Of a stretch of DNA of 25,241 bases, positions 7,774-14,831 are shown one piece after another. The DNA is taken from assembly GCA_964638815.1 (NCBI GenBank), contig CAZXBB010000328.1:1-25241 (forward strand). Direction: 5' to 3'. How positions within the stretch are numbered: the first letter of the stretch is position 1; every line of letters starts with the position of its first letter. The notes beneath the pieces were generated by a model, which saw nothing but the letters and a program-made list of their open reading frames with translations, was not told where the DNA came from and did no database searches. Both the position numbers and the translations under genes were made by a program. This stretch comes from CAZXBB01 sp964638815 (GTDB lineage Bacteria > Planctomycetota > Phycisphaerae > Phycisphaerales > SM1A02).

Positions 7774-8976
7774 ATGCCGATCCCGAGCCCCTTCCATCCC
7801 CGCACGAGCCACCTGTGCAGGAGCCTGCGCTGGAAGGACTGGGCCGGCTATCACGCCGTGTGCTCCTACCAGGAGTGCCACGAGCGCGAGTACCACGCCT
7901 TCCGGCACTCGGTGGGGCTGATCGACGTGACGCCGCTGTTCAAGTACGAGGTTCGCGGCCCGGACGCGGCGGCGTTTCTCGCGCGGGTCATGGTGAAGGA
8001 CATCGCGCGGCTCGGTGTCGGGCGCGTGAGCTACCTCTGCTGGTGCGATGACGACGGGAAGGTGCTCGACGACGGCACGGTGGCGCGGCTCGCCGAGGAT
8101 CGATTCCGGGTCACCGCCGCCGAGCCGAGCCTCGCGTGGTTCCATCGCAACGCCCGCTCGTTCGACGTGACCATCGAGGACAGCACGGACCGGATCGCCG
8201 CCGCCAGCCTCCAGGGGCCGAACGCCCGGGCCGTTCTCCGCCAGGTGACGGACGCGGATCTCGACGCGCTGGGCTACTTCGCGCTCACGCCGGCCCGCAT
8301 CGACGGCTTCGACGCGACGATTACGCGCACGGGGTACACGGGCGATCTGGGCTACGAGGTGTGGGTGGAGAACGAGCACGCCGTCCGCCTGTGGGACGCC
8401 CTCGTCGCCGCCGGGGGGTCGTTCGGTCTCGAGCCGGCCGGGCTCGACGCCCTCGACGTCACGCGGGTCGAGGCGGGATTCATCATGAACGGCGTCGATT
8501 ACTTCAGCGCGAACCAATGCCTCATCGAGCGCAGGAAGTCCACGCCGTACGAGATCGGTCTCGGCTGGACCGTCGACCTCGACCGCGAGCGCTTCAACGG
8601 ACAGGCGGCGCTGCGGGCGGAGCACGCGCGAGGCCCGGCCTGGAGGCTCGTCGGCCTGGAGATCGACTGGGACGAGTACGAGATGCGTTTCGCGCGTCAC
8701 GGGCTGCCGCCCGGCGTCCGGGCCGGCGCGTGGCGCGACGCCGTTCCCGTCTACACGCCGCGGGGCGCGCAGGTCGGTCAGGCGACGAGCGGCGCGTGGT
8801 CTCCGGTGCTGAAGAAGAACCTCGCCCTGGCCTCGATCCGGGCGCCGCACGCGGCCGTCGGGACCGAGCTGCGCATCGAGATCACCGTCGAGTACGTGCG
8901 GGAGCGGGTGAAGGCGACCGTGTGCAGGAAGCCGTTCTTCGATCCTCCCCGCAAGAAAGCGTGCGACAAGCCGTGA
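7774..8976 (+). CDS. GcvT-like aminomethyltransferase (T-protein family)
   Basis: The protein has 400 residues and is soluble. GcvT-fold enzymes move a one-carbon unit from a methylated or aminomethyl substrate to tetrahydrofolate. Family marks visible are DVTPLFKYEVRGPDAAAFL (51-69), the folate-site segment with D99-D100 in VLDDGTV (the second Asp is the conserved catalytic one), SLQGPNAR 145-152, RTGYTGDLGYE 185-195 and RVEAGFIMNG 231-240. A C-terminal barrel domain follows from about residue 290. It is longer than a glycine-cleavage T-protein (about 360 residues), and no gcvH or gcvP is nearby, so glycine cleavage is unlikely; a demethylase-like role is more probable. ATG 7774 is the first start giving a family-like N-terminus; no strong ribosome site precedes it. 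Its stop overlaps the next gene's GTG start by four bases. Confidence 0.85.
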   Translation: MPIPSPFHPRTSHLCRSLRWKDWAGYHAVCSYQECHEREYHAFRHSVGLIDVTPLFKYEVRGPDAAAFLARVMVKDIARLGVGRVSYLCWCDDDGKVLDDGTVARLAEDRFRVTAAEPSLAWFHRNARSFDVTIEDSTDRIAAASLQGPNARAVLRQVTDADLDALGYFALTPARIDGFDATITRTGYTGDLGYEVWVENEHAVRLWDALVAAGGSFGLEPAGLDALDVTRVEAGFIMNGVDYFSANQCLIERRKSTPYEIGLGWTVDLDRERFNGQAALRAEHARGPAWRLVGLEIDWDEYEMRFARHGLPPGVRAGAWRDAVPVYTPRGAQVGQATSGAWSPVLKKNLALASIRAPHAAVGTELRIEITVEYVRERVKATVCRKPFFDPPRKKACDKP

Positions 8977-10562
8977 CGACCGCCGGGTACGACGCCATCA
9001 TCGTCGGCGGCGGGCACAACGGCCTCGTCTGCGCCGCGTACCTCGCGAAGGCGGGACGCAGGGTGCTCGTCCTCGAGCGGCGCCACGTGCTCGGCGGCGC
9101 GTCCGTGACGGAGGAGCTGTATCCGGGTTTCCGATTCTCGGTCTGCTCGTACGTCGTCAGCCTGTTCCGCCCGCACATCATTCGCGATCTCGCTCTGGCA
9201 CGGCACGGGATGGAGCAGATCCCGCTCGAATCCTCGTTCCTTCCTCTGCCGGGCGGCGACTCGCTCTGCCGGTGGTCGGACGCGCACCGGACGCGACGCG
9301 AGATCGCGCGGTTCAGTCCGCGCGACGCCGAGGTCTACCCGGAGTTCGGGCTGGCGATGGGCAAGCTGGCGCACTTCGCCAAGGCGCTGATCGACGAGCC
9401 GGCGCCCGACCCGACCTCGCTGAAACCGGCGGAGCTCGCCCGCCTTCTGCGTCTGGGCCGGGGCCTTCGCCGGCTCGGGCCGGACCTCGTGCACCTGAAC
9501 ATGCGGCTCCTCACGATGAGCGCGGTCGACTTCCTCGATCTCTGGTTCGAATCCGAGGTGCTGAAGGCGCCCATGTCGGTGAGCGGGATCATCGGGACGT
9601 TCCTCGGCGTCCGCTCCCCGGGCACGGCGTACGTGCTGCTGCATCACTACATGGGCGAGATCGACGGCGCGTTCCGAAGCTGGGGGTTCACCCGGGGCGG
9701 CAACGGGATGGTGAGCGAGGCGATCGCGAGCTCGGCGCGCGCGTTCGGAGCCGAGATTCGCACGGAAGCCCCGGTCGCGCACCTCATCGTGAACGACGGC
9801 GCCGCGGAAGGCGTCGTGCTCGAGAACGGGGACGAGCTCCGCGCCCGCACCGTCGTCTCGGCCCTGGATCCGCACCGGACGTTCCTGCGTCTCGTCGGTG
9901 AAACGCATCTCGAGCCGGCGTTCGTCGAGCAGATCCGGCGGTTCAAGATGCGCGGCAGCTCGGGCAAGGTGAACCTCGCCGTCGATCGCCTCCCGGAGTT
10001 CGCCTGCCGGCCGGGCGCCGACCATCTCCGCGGCGACATCGCGATCGCCCCGGGCATCGATTACCTGGAGCGCGCCTATGACGAGGCGAAGTACGGCGAC
10101 TTCTCGCGGCGCCCGTACCTCAACGTCGTGATCCCGTCGCTCGTGGACCCGAGCGTCGCGCCGCCCGGCAAGCACGTCGTCTCCTGCTTCGTGCAGTACG
10201 CCCCATACCGGATCCGGGAGGGCGCCGAGCGCTGGCCCGAGCGTCGCGAGGCGTTCGGCGACGCCGTCGTCGACACGCTCGCCGAGTACTGCCCCGGCCT
10301 GAAGGAGTCGATCCTCTACCGGCAGGTGCTCACGCCGTGGGACCTCGAGCAGGAGTTCGGGCTCACGGAAGGCAACATATTCCACGGCGAGCTGAGCCCC
10401 GAGCAGCTTCTCTTTCAGCGCCCGGCGGCGGGATGGGCGCGGTACCGGACGCCGATCGAAAACCTGTGGATGTGCGCCTCGGGCACGCACCCGGGCGGCG
10501 GGGTGATGGGCGGCCCGGGCGAGCTCGCCGCGCGCACGATGCTGGAGACGGGCGGGATATGA
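8973..10562 (+). CDS. FAD-dependent oxidoreductase, phytoene-desaturase/PYROXD2-like, paralogue 1
   Basis: The protein has 529 residues. The GTG at 8973 overlaps the upstream TGA (GTGA), which suggests translational coupling; an in-frame GTG at 8961 is the alternative. Rossmann FAD site GGGHNG at 12-17, acidic E35 ending the second strand, and L-G-G-A at 40-43. The C-terminus carries the FAD motif GTHPGGGVMGGPGELAA (from 504), characteristic of the COG1233 group that holds carotenoid desaturases and human PYROXD2. Two-electron oxidation of a C-C or C-N bond is the general chemistry; the substrate is unknown. No carotenoid synthesis genes are nearby, so a pigment role is not supported. It shares long blocks with the next gene, such as ERAYDEAKYG against ERAFDAVKYG, so the two arose by duplication. 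Confidence 0.87.
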   Translation: MTTAGYDAIIVGGGHNGLVCAAYLAKAGRRVLVLERRHVLGGASVTEELYPGFRFSVCSYVVSLFRPHIIRDLALARHGMEQIPLESSFLPLPGGDSLCRWSDAHRTRREIARFSPRDAEVYPEFGLAMGKLAHFAKALIDEPAPDPTSLKPAELARLLRLGRGLRRLGPDLVHLNMRLLTMSAVDFLDLWFESEVLKAPMSVSGIIGTFLGVRSPGTAYVLLHHYMGEIDGAFRSWGFTRGGNGMVSEAIASSARAFGAEIRTEAPVAHLIVNDGAAEGVVLENGDELRARTVVSALDPHRTFLRLVGETHLEPAFVEQIRRFKMRGSSGKVNLAVDRLPEFACRPGADHLRGDIAIAPGIDYLERAYDEAKYGDFSRRPYLNVVIPSLVDPSVAPPGKHVVSCFVQYAPYRIREGAERWPERREAFGDAVVDTLAEYCPGLKESILYRQVLTPWDLEQEFGLTEGNIFHGELSPEQLLFQRPAAGWARYRTPIENLWMCASGTHPGGGVMGGPGELAARTMLETGGI

Positions 10563-12109
10563 GCGACAGCGCGCGTCCGTACAACGTCATCGTGATCGGG
10601 GCGGGTCACAACGGGCTGACCGCAGCCGCGATCCTCGCGAAGTCGCACGGCCGGGTGCTCGTGCTCGAGCGGCGCGCGGTGACAGGCGGCGCCGCCGCGG
10701 GCGAGGAGTTCCACCCCGGCTACCGCGCCGGCGGCGTGCTCCACGACACGGCATCGGTGCATCCCCGCGTCATCGAGACGCTCCGGCTCGCCAGGTACGG
10801 CGTGACGACGAGCCAGCCGCCGCCGGTGCTGGCGCCCGCGCGGAACGGCCCCGGTCTGCTGCTGCACGCGGGCATCGACATGGCGGCCCGCGAGATCGGC
10901 GAGCTCTCACCGCGCGACGCCGTGCGGTACCGCGCGTACCGCGCGTTCTTCGACCGCATCGCGCCGCTGGTCGCGCGCGTCACGACGCAGCCGCCGCCCT
11001 ACGTGCCCGGCCAGGGGGCGGCGTCGCCGGCGACCCTGATCGGCAGCGCTCTCGCCGCCCGCCGGGTGGGCCGCTGCGAGCTGGTCGAGCTGCTCCGGAT
11101 CACGCCGATGTGCGTCGCGGACTACCTGGGCGAGTGGTTCGAGACGGAGCTGCTCCGGTGCGTGCTCGCGGCGCCGGCGCTGGATGCGACGTTCTGCGGA
11201 CCGTGGTCGCCCGGCACCGTCGCCAACCTCATCCGGCTGGAGGCGGGCCCGCGTCGCGCGGTGCGCGGCGGCGCGGCCGCGCTGATCGACGCCCTCGCGA
11301 CGGTCGCGCGGAAGCGCGGCGTCGAGATCAGGACCGAGACTCCGGTGGCCGGGATCCGGATCGACGACGACGACGTCGTGCGGGGCGTCCGGCTCGAGGA
11401 CGGCACGGAGATCGACGCGCCGATCGTGGCCGCCTCGTGCGACCCGAAACACACATTCCTCGACCTCGTCGAGGGCCGCCGGCTTCCGGCCCGCCTCGAG
11501 CAGGGCATCGTGCAGCACCGCATGCGGGGGACGACCGCGCAGGTGAATCTCGCGCTCGACGGGCCGCTTCGCTTCGCCGGACGGCCGGATCTCGAAATCG
11601 AGCGAGCGCGGATCGCCGAGACGATCGACGACATGGAGCGGGCGTTCGACGCCGTGAAGTACGGCCGCGTCTGCGATCGGCCGATCCTCGACGTGCACGT
11701 GCCGAGCGTGTCGGATCCGCTGTGCGCTCCCGAGGGAGGCAGCGTCGTCTCGATCCTCGTCCACTTCGCGCCGTACGCGGCGGCGGAGGGCGGCTGGAGC
11801 GACGCCGCCCGCGACGCGCTGGGTGACCGTGTGGTCGGGCTGCTCGCCGAGTACGCGCCGGGCGTCCGCTCGGCGATCCTCGCGCGCGAGGTGCTGACGC
11901 CGGTGGACATCGAGCGGCGATTCGGGCTGACGGGCGGACACCCGCACCACGGCGAGCACGCGCTCGATCAGCTCCTCGTGCGCCCCTGTCCCGAGTGCGC
12001 CCGGTACGCGACGCCGATCCGCGGGCTCTACCTCTGCGGCAGCGGCGTGCACCCCGGCGGGGGGCTGACGGGGCTGCCGGGTTACCTGGGCGCTCGCGCG
12101 ATCGGGTGA
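10559..12109 (+). CDS. FAD-dependent oxidoreductase, phytoene-desaturase/PYROXD2-like, paralogue 2
   Basis: The protein has 516 residues. Start ATG 10559 overlaps the stop of paralogue 1 as ATGA. FAD site GAGHNG at 14-19, E37 at the end of the second strand, T-G-G-A-A after it, and a C-terminal GVHPGGGLTGLPG motif from 496. Compared with paralogue 1, the N-terminal FAD fold and the final 150 residues are well kept while the middle (about 130-250), the likely substrate-lining part, differs strongly. This suggests either a heterodimer or two successive oxidations. Third in an operon with the aminomethyltransferase; it ends 53 bases before a convergent gene, across a very G-rich spacer. Confidence 0.87.
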   Translation: MSDSARPYNVIVIGAGHNGLTAAAILAKSHGRVLVLERRAVTGGAAAGEEFHPGYRAGGVLHDTASVHPRVIETLRLARYGVTTSQPPPVLAPARNGPGLLLHAGIDMAAREIGELSPRDAVRYRAYRAFFDRIAPLVARVTTQPPPYVPGQGAASPATLIGSALAARRVGRCELVELLRITPMCVADYLGEWFETELLRCVLAAPALDATFCGPWSPGTVANLIRLEAGPRRAVRGGAAALIDALATVARKRGVEIRTETPVAGIRIDDDDVVRGVRLEDGTEIDAPIVAASCDPKHTFLDLVEGRRLPARLEQGIVQHRMRGTTAQVNLALDGPLRFAGRPDLEIERARIAETIDDMERAFDAVKYGRVCDRPILDVHVPSVSDPLCAPEGGSVVSILVHFAPYAAAEGGWSDAARDALGDRVVGLLAEYAPGVRSAILAREVLTPVDIERRFGLTGGHPHHGEHALDQLLVRPCPECARYATPIRGLYLCGSGVHPGGGLTGLPGYLGARAIG

Positions 12110-12110
12110 C

Positions 12111-12157
12111 CCCGGGGGGGCGGGGGGCGTGGGCGGGGAGGCGGGGAGGCGGGGGGG
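12111..12157. repeat. G-rich spacer with G-quadruplex potential between convergent genes
   Basis: The 53-base space between two convergent stops is nearly all G on the plus strand. It has successive tracts of 7, 6, 4, 4 and 7 G with short loops, and a GGGGAGGC unit repeated. This satisfies the usual G4 pattern. No hairpin with a T-tract is present, so if transcription ends here it does so by another means. Confidence 0.6.
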
Positions 12158-12162
12158 CAGGC

Positions 12163-13182
12163 TCAGGCGCTCGCCCGCGACTCACCCTCGGCGCGGGGCC
12201 TCGAGATCGCATGCGGCGCCGTCGGCGCGACGCGCACGCAGTTGCGCCCCGCCTCCTTTGCGTCGCACAGGGCTTCGTTCGCGGCCCTCAGCAGGTGATC
12301 CTCGCTCCGCATGTCGGGCGAACGCTCGGCGACGCCGATGCTGGCGGTGAGCGCGAGCGTGGCGTCGCCCGACGCGAACTCGAGCCGTTCGACCGCGGCG
12401 CGCATCCGCTCGGCCGCGCGTGTCGCCATGGCGGCGGTCGCCCGCGGGCACAGGATCAGGAACTCCTCGCCGCCGAGGCGGAAGACCTCCTCGGTGCCGC
12501 GCGAGTTCTCGCGGAGCGTTCGCGCGATCGCGCGCAGGACGCGGTCACCGGTGTCGTGCCCATGCGTTTCGTTGATGCTCTTGAGCTCGTCAACGTCCAG
12601 ACGCAGGCACGCCATCGACCGCCCGTCCGCCACCGCCGCGCGCCATTGCGTTTCGGCGGCGCTCATCGCGGCCCGGCGGTTCGACAGCCCCGTGAGGTCG
12701 TCGATGCTCGCCATGCGGTTCAGCGCCGTGTTCGCCTCCGCGAGCGCTTCGTTCGTCCGTCTGATCATGTCGTTCGTGCGCGCGAGGCTGCGCTCGAGCT
12801 CGACGATGCGGGCGCCGGCCCGGACGCGGGCGATCAGCTCGCGCTTGTTGAACGGCTTCGTCAGGTAGTCGTCGGCGCCGGTCTCGAGCGCGGCGATCGC
12901 GCGCTCGCGATCCTGCTCGAGGGCAAGGGCGATCGTGTAGATCTCCTCGAGGCCCTCGGTGCGACGAAGGTGCCGGCAGAGGCCGATGCCGCTGATGCCG
13001 GGCATGCACCAGTCGGTGATGACCATCGTCGGCGGACTCCCGGACAGTCGGTCGATCGCTTCCTCGCCGCTCCTCGCGGTGAGGATGTCGTAGCCCAGCC
13101 CCGCGAGATGATGGTTCAGCAGACGCAGCGTCATCGGATCGTCGTCGACGACCAGGATGCTCTTGTTCCCCGACGATGACAT
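12163..13182 (-). CDS. Response regulator with receiver and GGDEF (diguanylate cyclase) domains
   Basis: The protein has 339 residues, in the layout of PleD/WspR-like regulators. ATG 13182 follows GAGGG by 7 bases, with a second purine block GGGAGG just upstream; an earlier in-frame start at 13227 adds 15 residues of poor quality. Receiver, residues 7-122: acidic pair D13/D14, phospho-acceptor D57 in VITDWCMPG, and K109 in LTKPF. The switch Thr/Ser position is A87. A coiled linker (about 125-157) leads to the GGDEF domain, 158-320, with DDLTGLSNRR, metal-binding D196 in RLDVDEL, and an intact GGEEF at 237-241, so c-di-GMP synthesis is likely. The inhibitory site, five residues before GGEEF, reads RGTE instead of RxxD. 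No histidine kinase is adjacent, so its input is unknown. Confidence 0.92.
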   Translation of the reverse strand: MSSSGNKSILVVDDDPMTLRLLNHHLAGLGYDILTARSGEEAIDRLSGSPPTMVITDWCMPGISGIGLCRHLRRTEGLEEIYTIALALEQDRERAIAALETGADDYLTKPFNKRELIARVRAGARIVELERSLARTNDMIRRTNEALAEANTALNRMASIDDLTGLSNRRAAMSAAETQWRAAVADGRSMACLRLDVDELKSINETHGHDTGDRVLRAIARTLRENSRGTEEVFRLGGEEFLILCPRATAAMATRAAERMRAAVERLEFASGDATLALTASIGVAERSPDMRSEDHLLRAANEALCDAKEAGRNCVRVAPTAPHAISRPRAEGESRASA

Positions 13183-13300
13183 GCTGATTCCCTCGCCTCC
13201 CGCGGGCCGCGGCCGGTATGGCTTCATCGGCCCCGGTCTGCGCGCGCTGGAGGGGCCGGTCGCGCGCCGGGTCGCCGGGCAGGGGGGGCGTGTCCATTAT

Positions 13301-13383
13301 CGGAACCCCGTCGGAACCCCTGTCGGGACCCCCGTCGGAACGCCCGTCGGAGCGCCCGTCGGAGTCCGTGCCGGAACCGCTAC
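13301..13383. repeat. Degenerate 12-bp tandem repeat (CGGAACCCCCGT)
   Basis: Seven units of 11 or 12 bases run head to tail: CGGAACCCCGT, CGGAACCCCTGT, CGGGACCCCCGT, CGGAACGCCCGT, CGGAGCGCCCGT, CGGAGTCCGTGC, CGGAACCGCTAC. Decay increases toward the right end, where the last unit reaches the stop codon of the DadA-like gene. The array lies between that stop and the start of the response-regulator gene. Confidence 0.8.
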
Positions 13384-14633
13384 TGAAATCCGGGGGTGAA
13401 GCGGTCCGCCGCGAATGCGGAGATGTCCTCCGAAGGCGCGCCGTCCAGGATGCACTCTGACGCGATGCGCCCGGCGAGCGGGCCGAGGGTGAAGCCCATC
13501 ATGGCATGGCCCGTCGCGACGAAGAGGCTCTCGACCTCTTTCGTCCAACCGATCACCGGCAGACCGTCGGCGGTGCACGGTCGCAGACCGCACCACGGGG
13601 AGCCGGTCGATGCGGCGTCCACGCCGTCGAGGTACCGGCGTGCCCCGACGAGCAGCATCTCGACGCGCTTCGCGACGATCCGATCGTTGATGCCCGACAG
13701 CTCGAGCGTGCCGGCGAGACGGAGACGTCCGTCCATCGGCGTGCAGGCGACGAACACCTCGGCGAGGACCGCGGCCGTCCGCAGCCCCGGCCCGCCCGTG
13801 AGCTCGACGTGGTACCCCTTTGCCGGCTGCATCGGCAGACGCAGGCCGGCGCCCGCCGCGAGCCGCGTGGACCAGATGCCGGCCGCGAGAATCGTCGTCG
13901 ACCCCTCGACGCGGTCGCCGTTCGCCGTCGTGACCCCGGTGCACCGCCCGCCGCGCACCGTCAGGGCGGCGACCGCCGTGTCGGTCCGCACGTCCGCCCC
14001 TCGCCTGCGCACCGCCTCGAGCATCCCGGCGATGAACGCGCCCGGGCTGGCGAACGCGTTCTCCTCGTAGAGCACGGCGCCCGCGACGGACGACGCGAAG
14101 ACCGGCTCGCGCTCGCGCAGCTCGGCGCCGGTGAGCATCGTCGTGCGGTATCCGTGCACCCGGAACTGCTCCGCCGCCGCGCGACCGCCCTCGAGCCCGC
14201 GCTCGGTTCCGAACACCTCGAGCTGGCCCACCGGGGCGTATCCGCACTCGATCGCCTCGTCTGCGATCAGGTGCGCGATGCACGTGCCCGCGGCCTTGCC
14301 GTGGGCGGTCAGCACTTCCATGCTGCGCCGGTAATGCGGGCGCCGGCACGCCCGGTGGAACTGCCAAAGCCACCGCCCGAGCGTGAGGTCGAGCCGCGGT
14401 GGGATGTAGAGCGGGCTGCCCGGGTCGAACATCCACTTCATCGCGGAACCCGCGAGCCCCGGACGGGGAAGCGGCGGGTGGCCGAGCGAGATCAGCCCGG
14501 CGTTCCCGGTCGATGCGCTGTCGTGCACGTGCCCGTCATCGAACAGCGTGACGGCCGCCCCGCGTCGCGCGAGGAAGTACGCGGCGCAGAGACCGACGAT
14601 CCCTCCGCCCACGATGATCGTGCGATCGGCCAT
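13380..14633 (-). CDS. DadA-like FAD-dependent amino acid dehydrogenase/oxidase (DAO family)
   Basis: The protein has 417 residues, the usual length for DadA. ATG 14633 places the FAD site GGGIVG at residues 9-14 right after a short N-terminus; no clear ribosome site is seen. Other DAO-family marks are STGNAGLIS near residue 40, ILAAGIWS in the middle, and the C-terminal GLRPCTADGLPVIGWT followed by ATGHAMMGFTLGPLAG, which closes on the FAD. The family oxidises D-amino acids or secondary amines such as sarcosine to the imine, releasing ammonia or a small amine. The substrate cannot be read from sequence. It lies about 1.3 kb from the folate-linked operon on the other strand, with the receiver-GGDEF gene between, so a shared pathway is only suggested. 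A hairpin and TTGAC repeats precede it. Confidence 0.87.
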   Translation of the reverse strand: MADRTIIVGGGIVGLCAAYFLARRGAAVTLFDDGHVHDSASTGNAGLISLGHPPLPRPGLAGSAMKWMFDPGSPLYIPPRLDLTLGRWLWQFHRACRRPHYRRSMEVLTAHGKAAGTCIAHLIADEAIECGYAPVGQLEVFGTERGLEGGRAAAEQFRVHGYRTTMLTGAELREREPVFASSVAGAVLYEENAFASPGAFIAGMLEAVRRRGADVRTDTAVAALTVRGGRCTGVTTANGDRVEGSTTILAAGIWSTRLAAGAGLRLPMQPAKGYHVELTGGPGLRTAAVLAEVFVACTPMDGRLRLAGTLELSGINDRIVAKRVEMLLVGARRYLDGVDAASTGSPWCGLRPCTADGLPVIGWTKEVESLFVATGHAMMGFTLGPLAGRIASECILDGAPSEDISAFAADRFTPGFQ

Positions 14634-14685
14634 CGAGCGGGCAAGGTTAGCGGAATGTGCGGCGCCCGGGCGCCCCGCAACGAGA

Positions 14686-14718
14686 ACCGGCCCCCGCCGC
14701 GGAACGGCGGGGGCCGGT
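14686..14718. other. Perfect 13-bp inverted repeat upstream of the DadA-like gene
   Basis: Arms ACCGGCCCCCGCC (14686-14698) and GGCGGGGGCCGGT (14706-14718) pair perfectly around a 7-base loop. It starts 53 bases before the ATG at 14633, on the promoter or leader side. There is no useful T-tract in the minus direction. On the plus strand a T5 run follows 15 bases later, but no plus-strand gene ends here, so a plus terminator is unlikely. A leader hairpin or a protein site is possible. Confidence 0.5.
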
Positions 14719-14735
14719 GAGGCGCCGGGCACTTT

Positions 14736-14761
14736 TTGACGTCGGTCAACCCGGATTGACC
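14736..14761. promoter_or_regulatory. TTGAC/GTCAA triple, candidate operator of the DadA-like gene
   Basis: TTGAC at 14736, GTCAA at 14745 and TTGAC at 14756 form two overlapping inverted repeats; the second is GGTCAA-N6-TTGACC. The cluster sits about 105 bases upstream of the DadA-like start and beyond the terminator of the neighbouring gene. It fits a dimeric regulator binding cooperatively, but no regulator gene is next to it. Confidence 0.35.
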
Positions 14762-14775
14762 ACCGTCGCGTCACC

Positions 14776-14808
14776 AAAAAAGGGACCCGGCCGGAGCCGG
14801 GTCCCTTT
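14776..14808 (-). terminator. Rho-independent terminator of the thioredoxin-TPR gene
   Basis: On the minus strand a perfect 12-bp stem, AAAGGGACCCGG and CCGGGTCCCTTT, with a 6-base loop runs straight into T6. It begins 23 bases after the stop of the gene at 14832. This is the clearest terminator in the window. Confidence 0.92.
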
Positions 14809-14831
14809 GGATCCCTGCGGGAGCAAAGTGC

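Noticed and set aside
7774..8976. Glycine-cleavage gcvT as a specific gene name
   Set aside because: No gcvH or gcvP nearby, a longer chain, and flavoprotein partners; only the family call is supported.
9543..9560. GGTTCGAATCC-like tRNA T-arm motif
   Set aside because: It lies inside the flavoprotein coding sequence and has no acceptor or anticodon arms around it.
13297..14436. A frameshifted C-terminal P-T-G-V tetrapeptide tail for the DadA-like protein
   Set aside because: The DadA-like protein is already complete and of normal length at its own stop. The tail lies in another frame and arises from the 12-base repeat.
14699..14740. Plus-strand terminator formed by the 14686-14718 hairpin and the T5 at 14733
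   Set aside because: No plus-strand gene ends here, and 15 bases separate stem and T-run.
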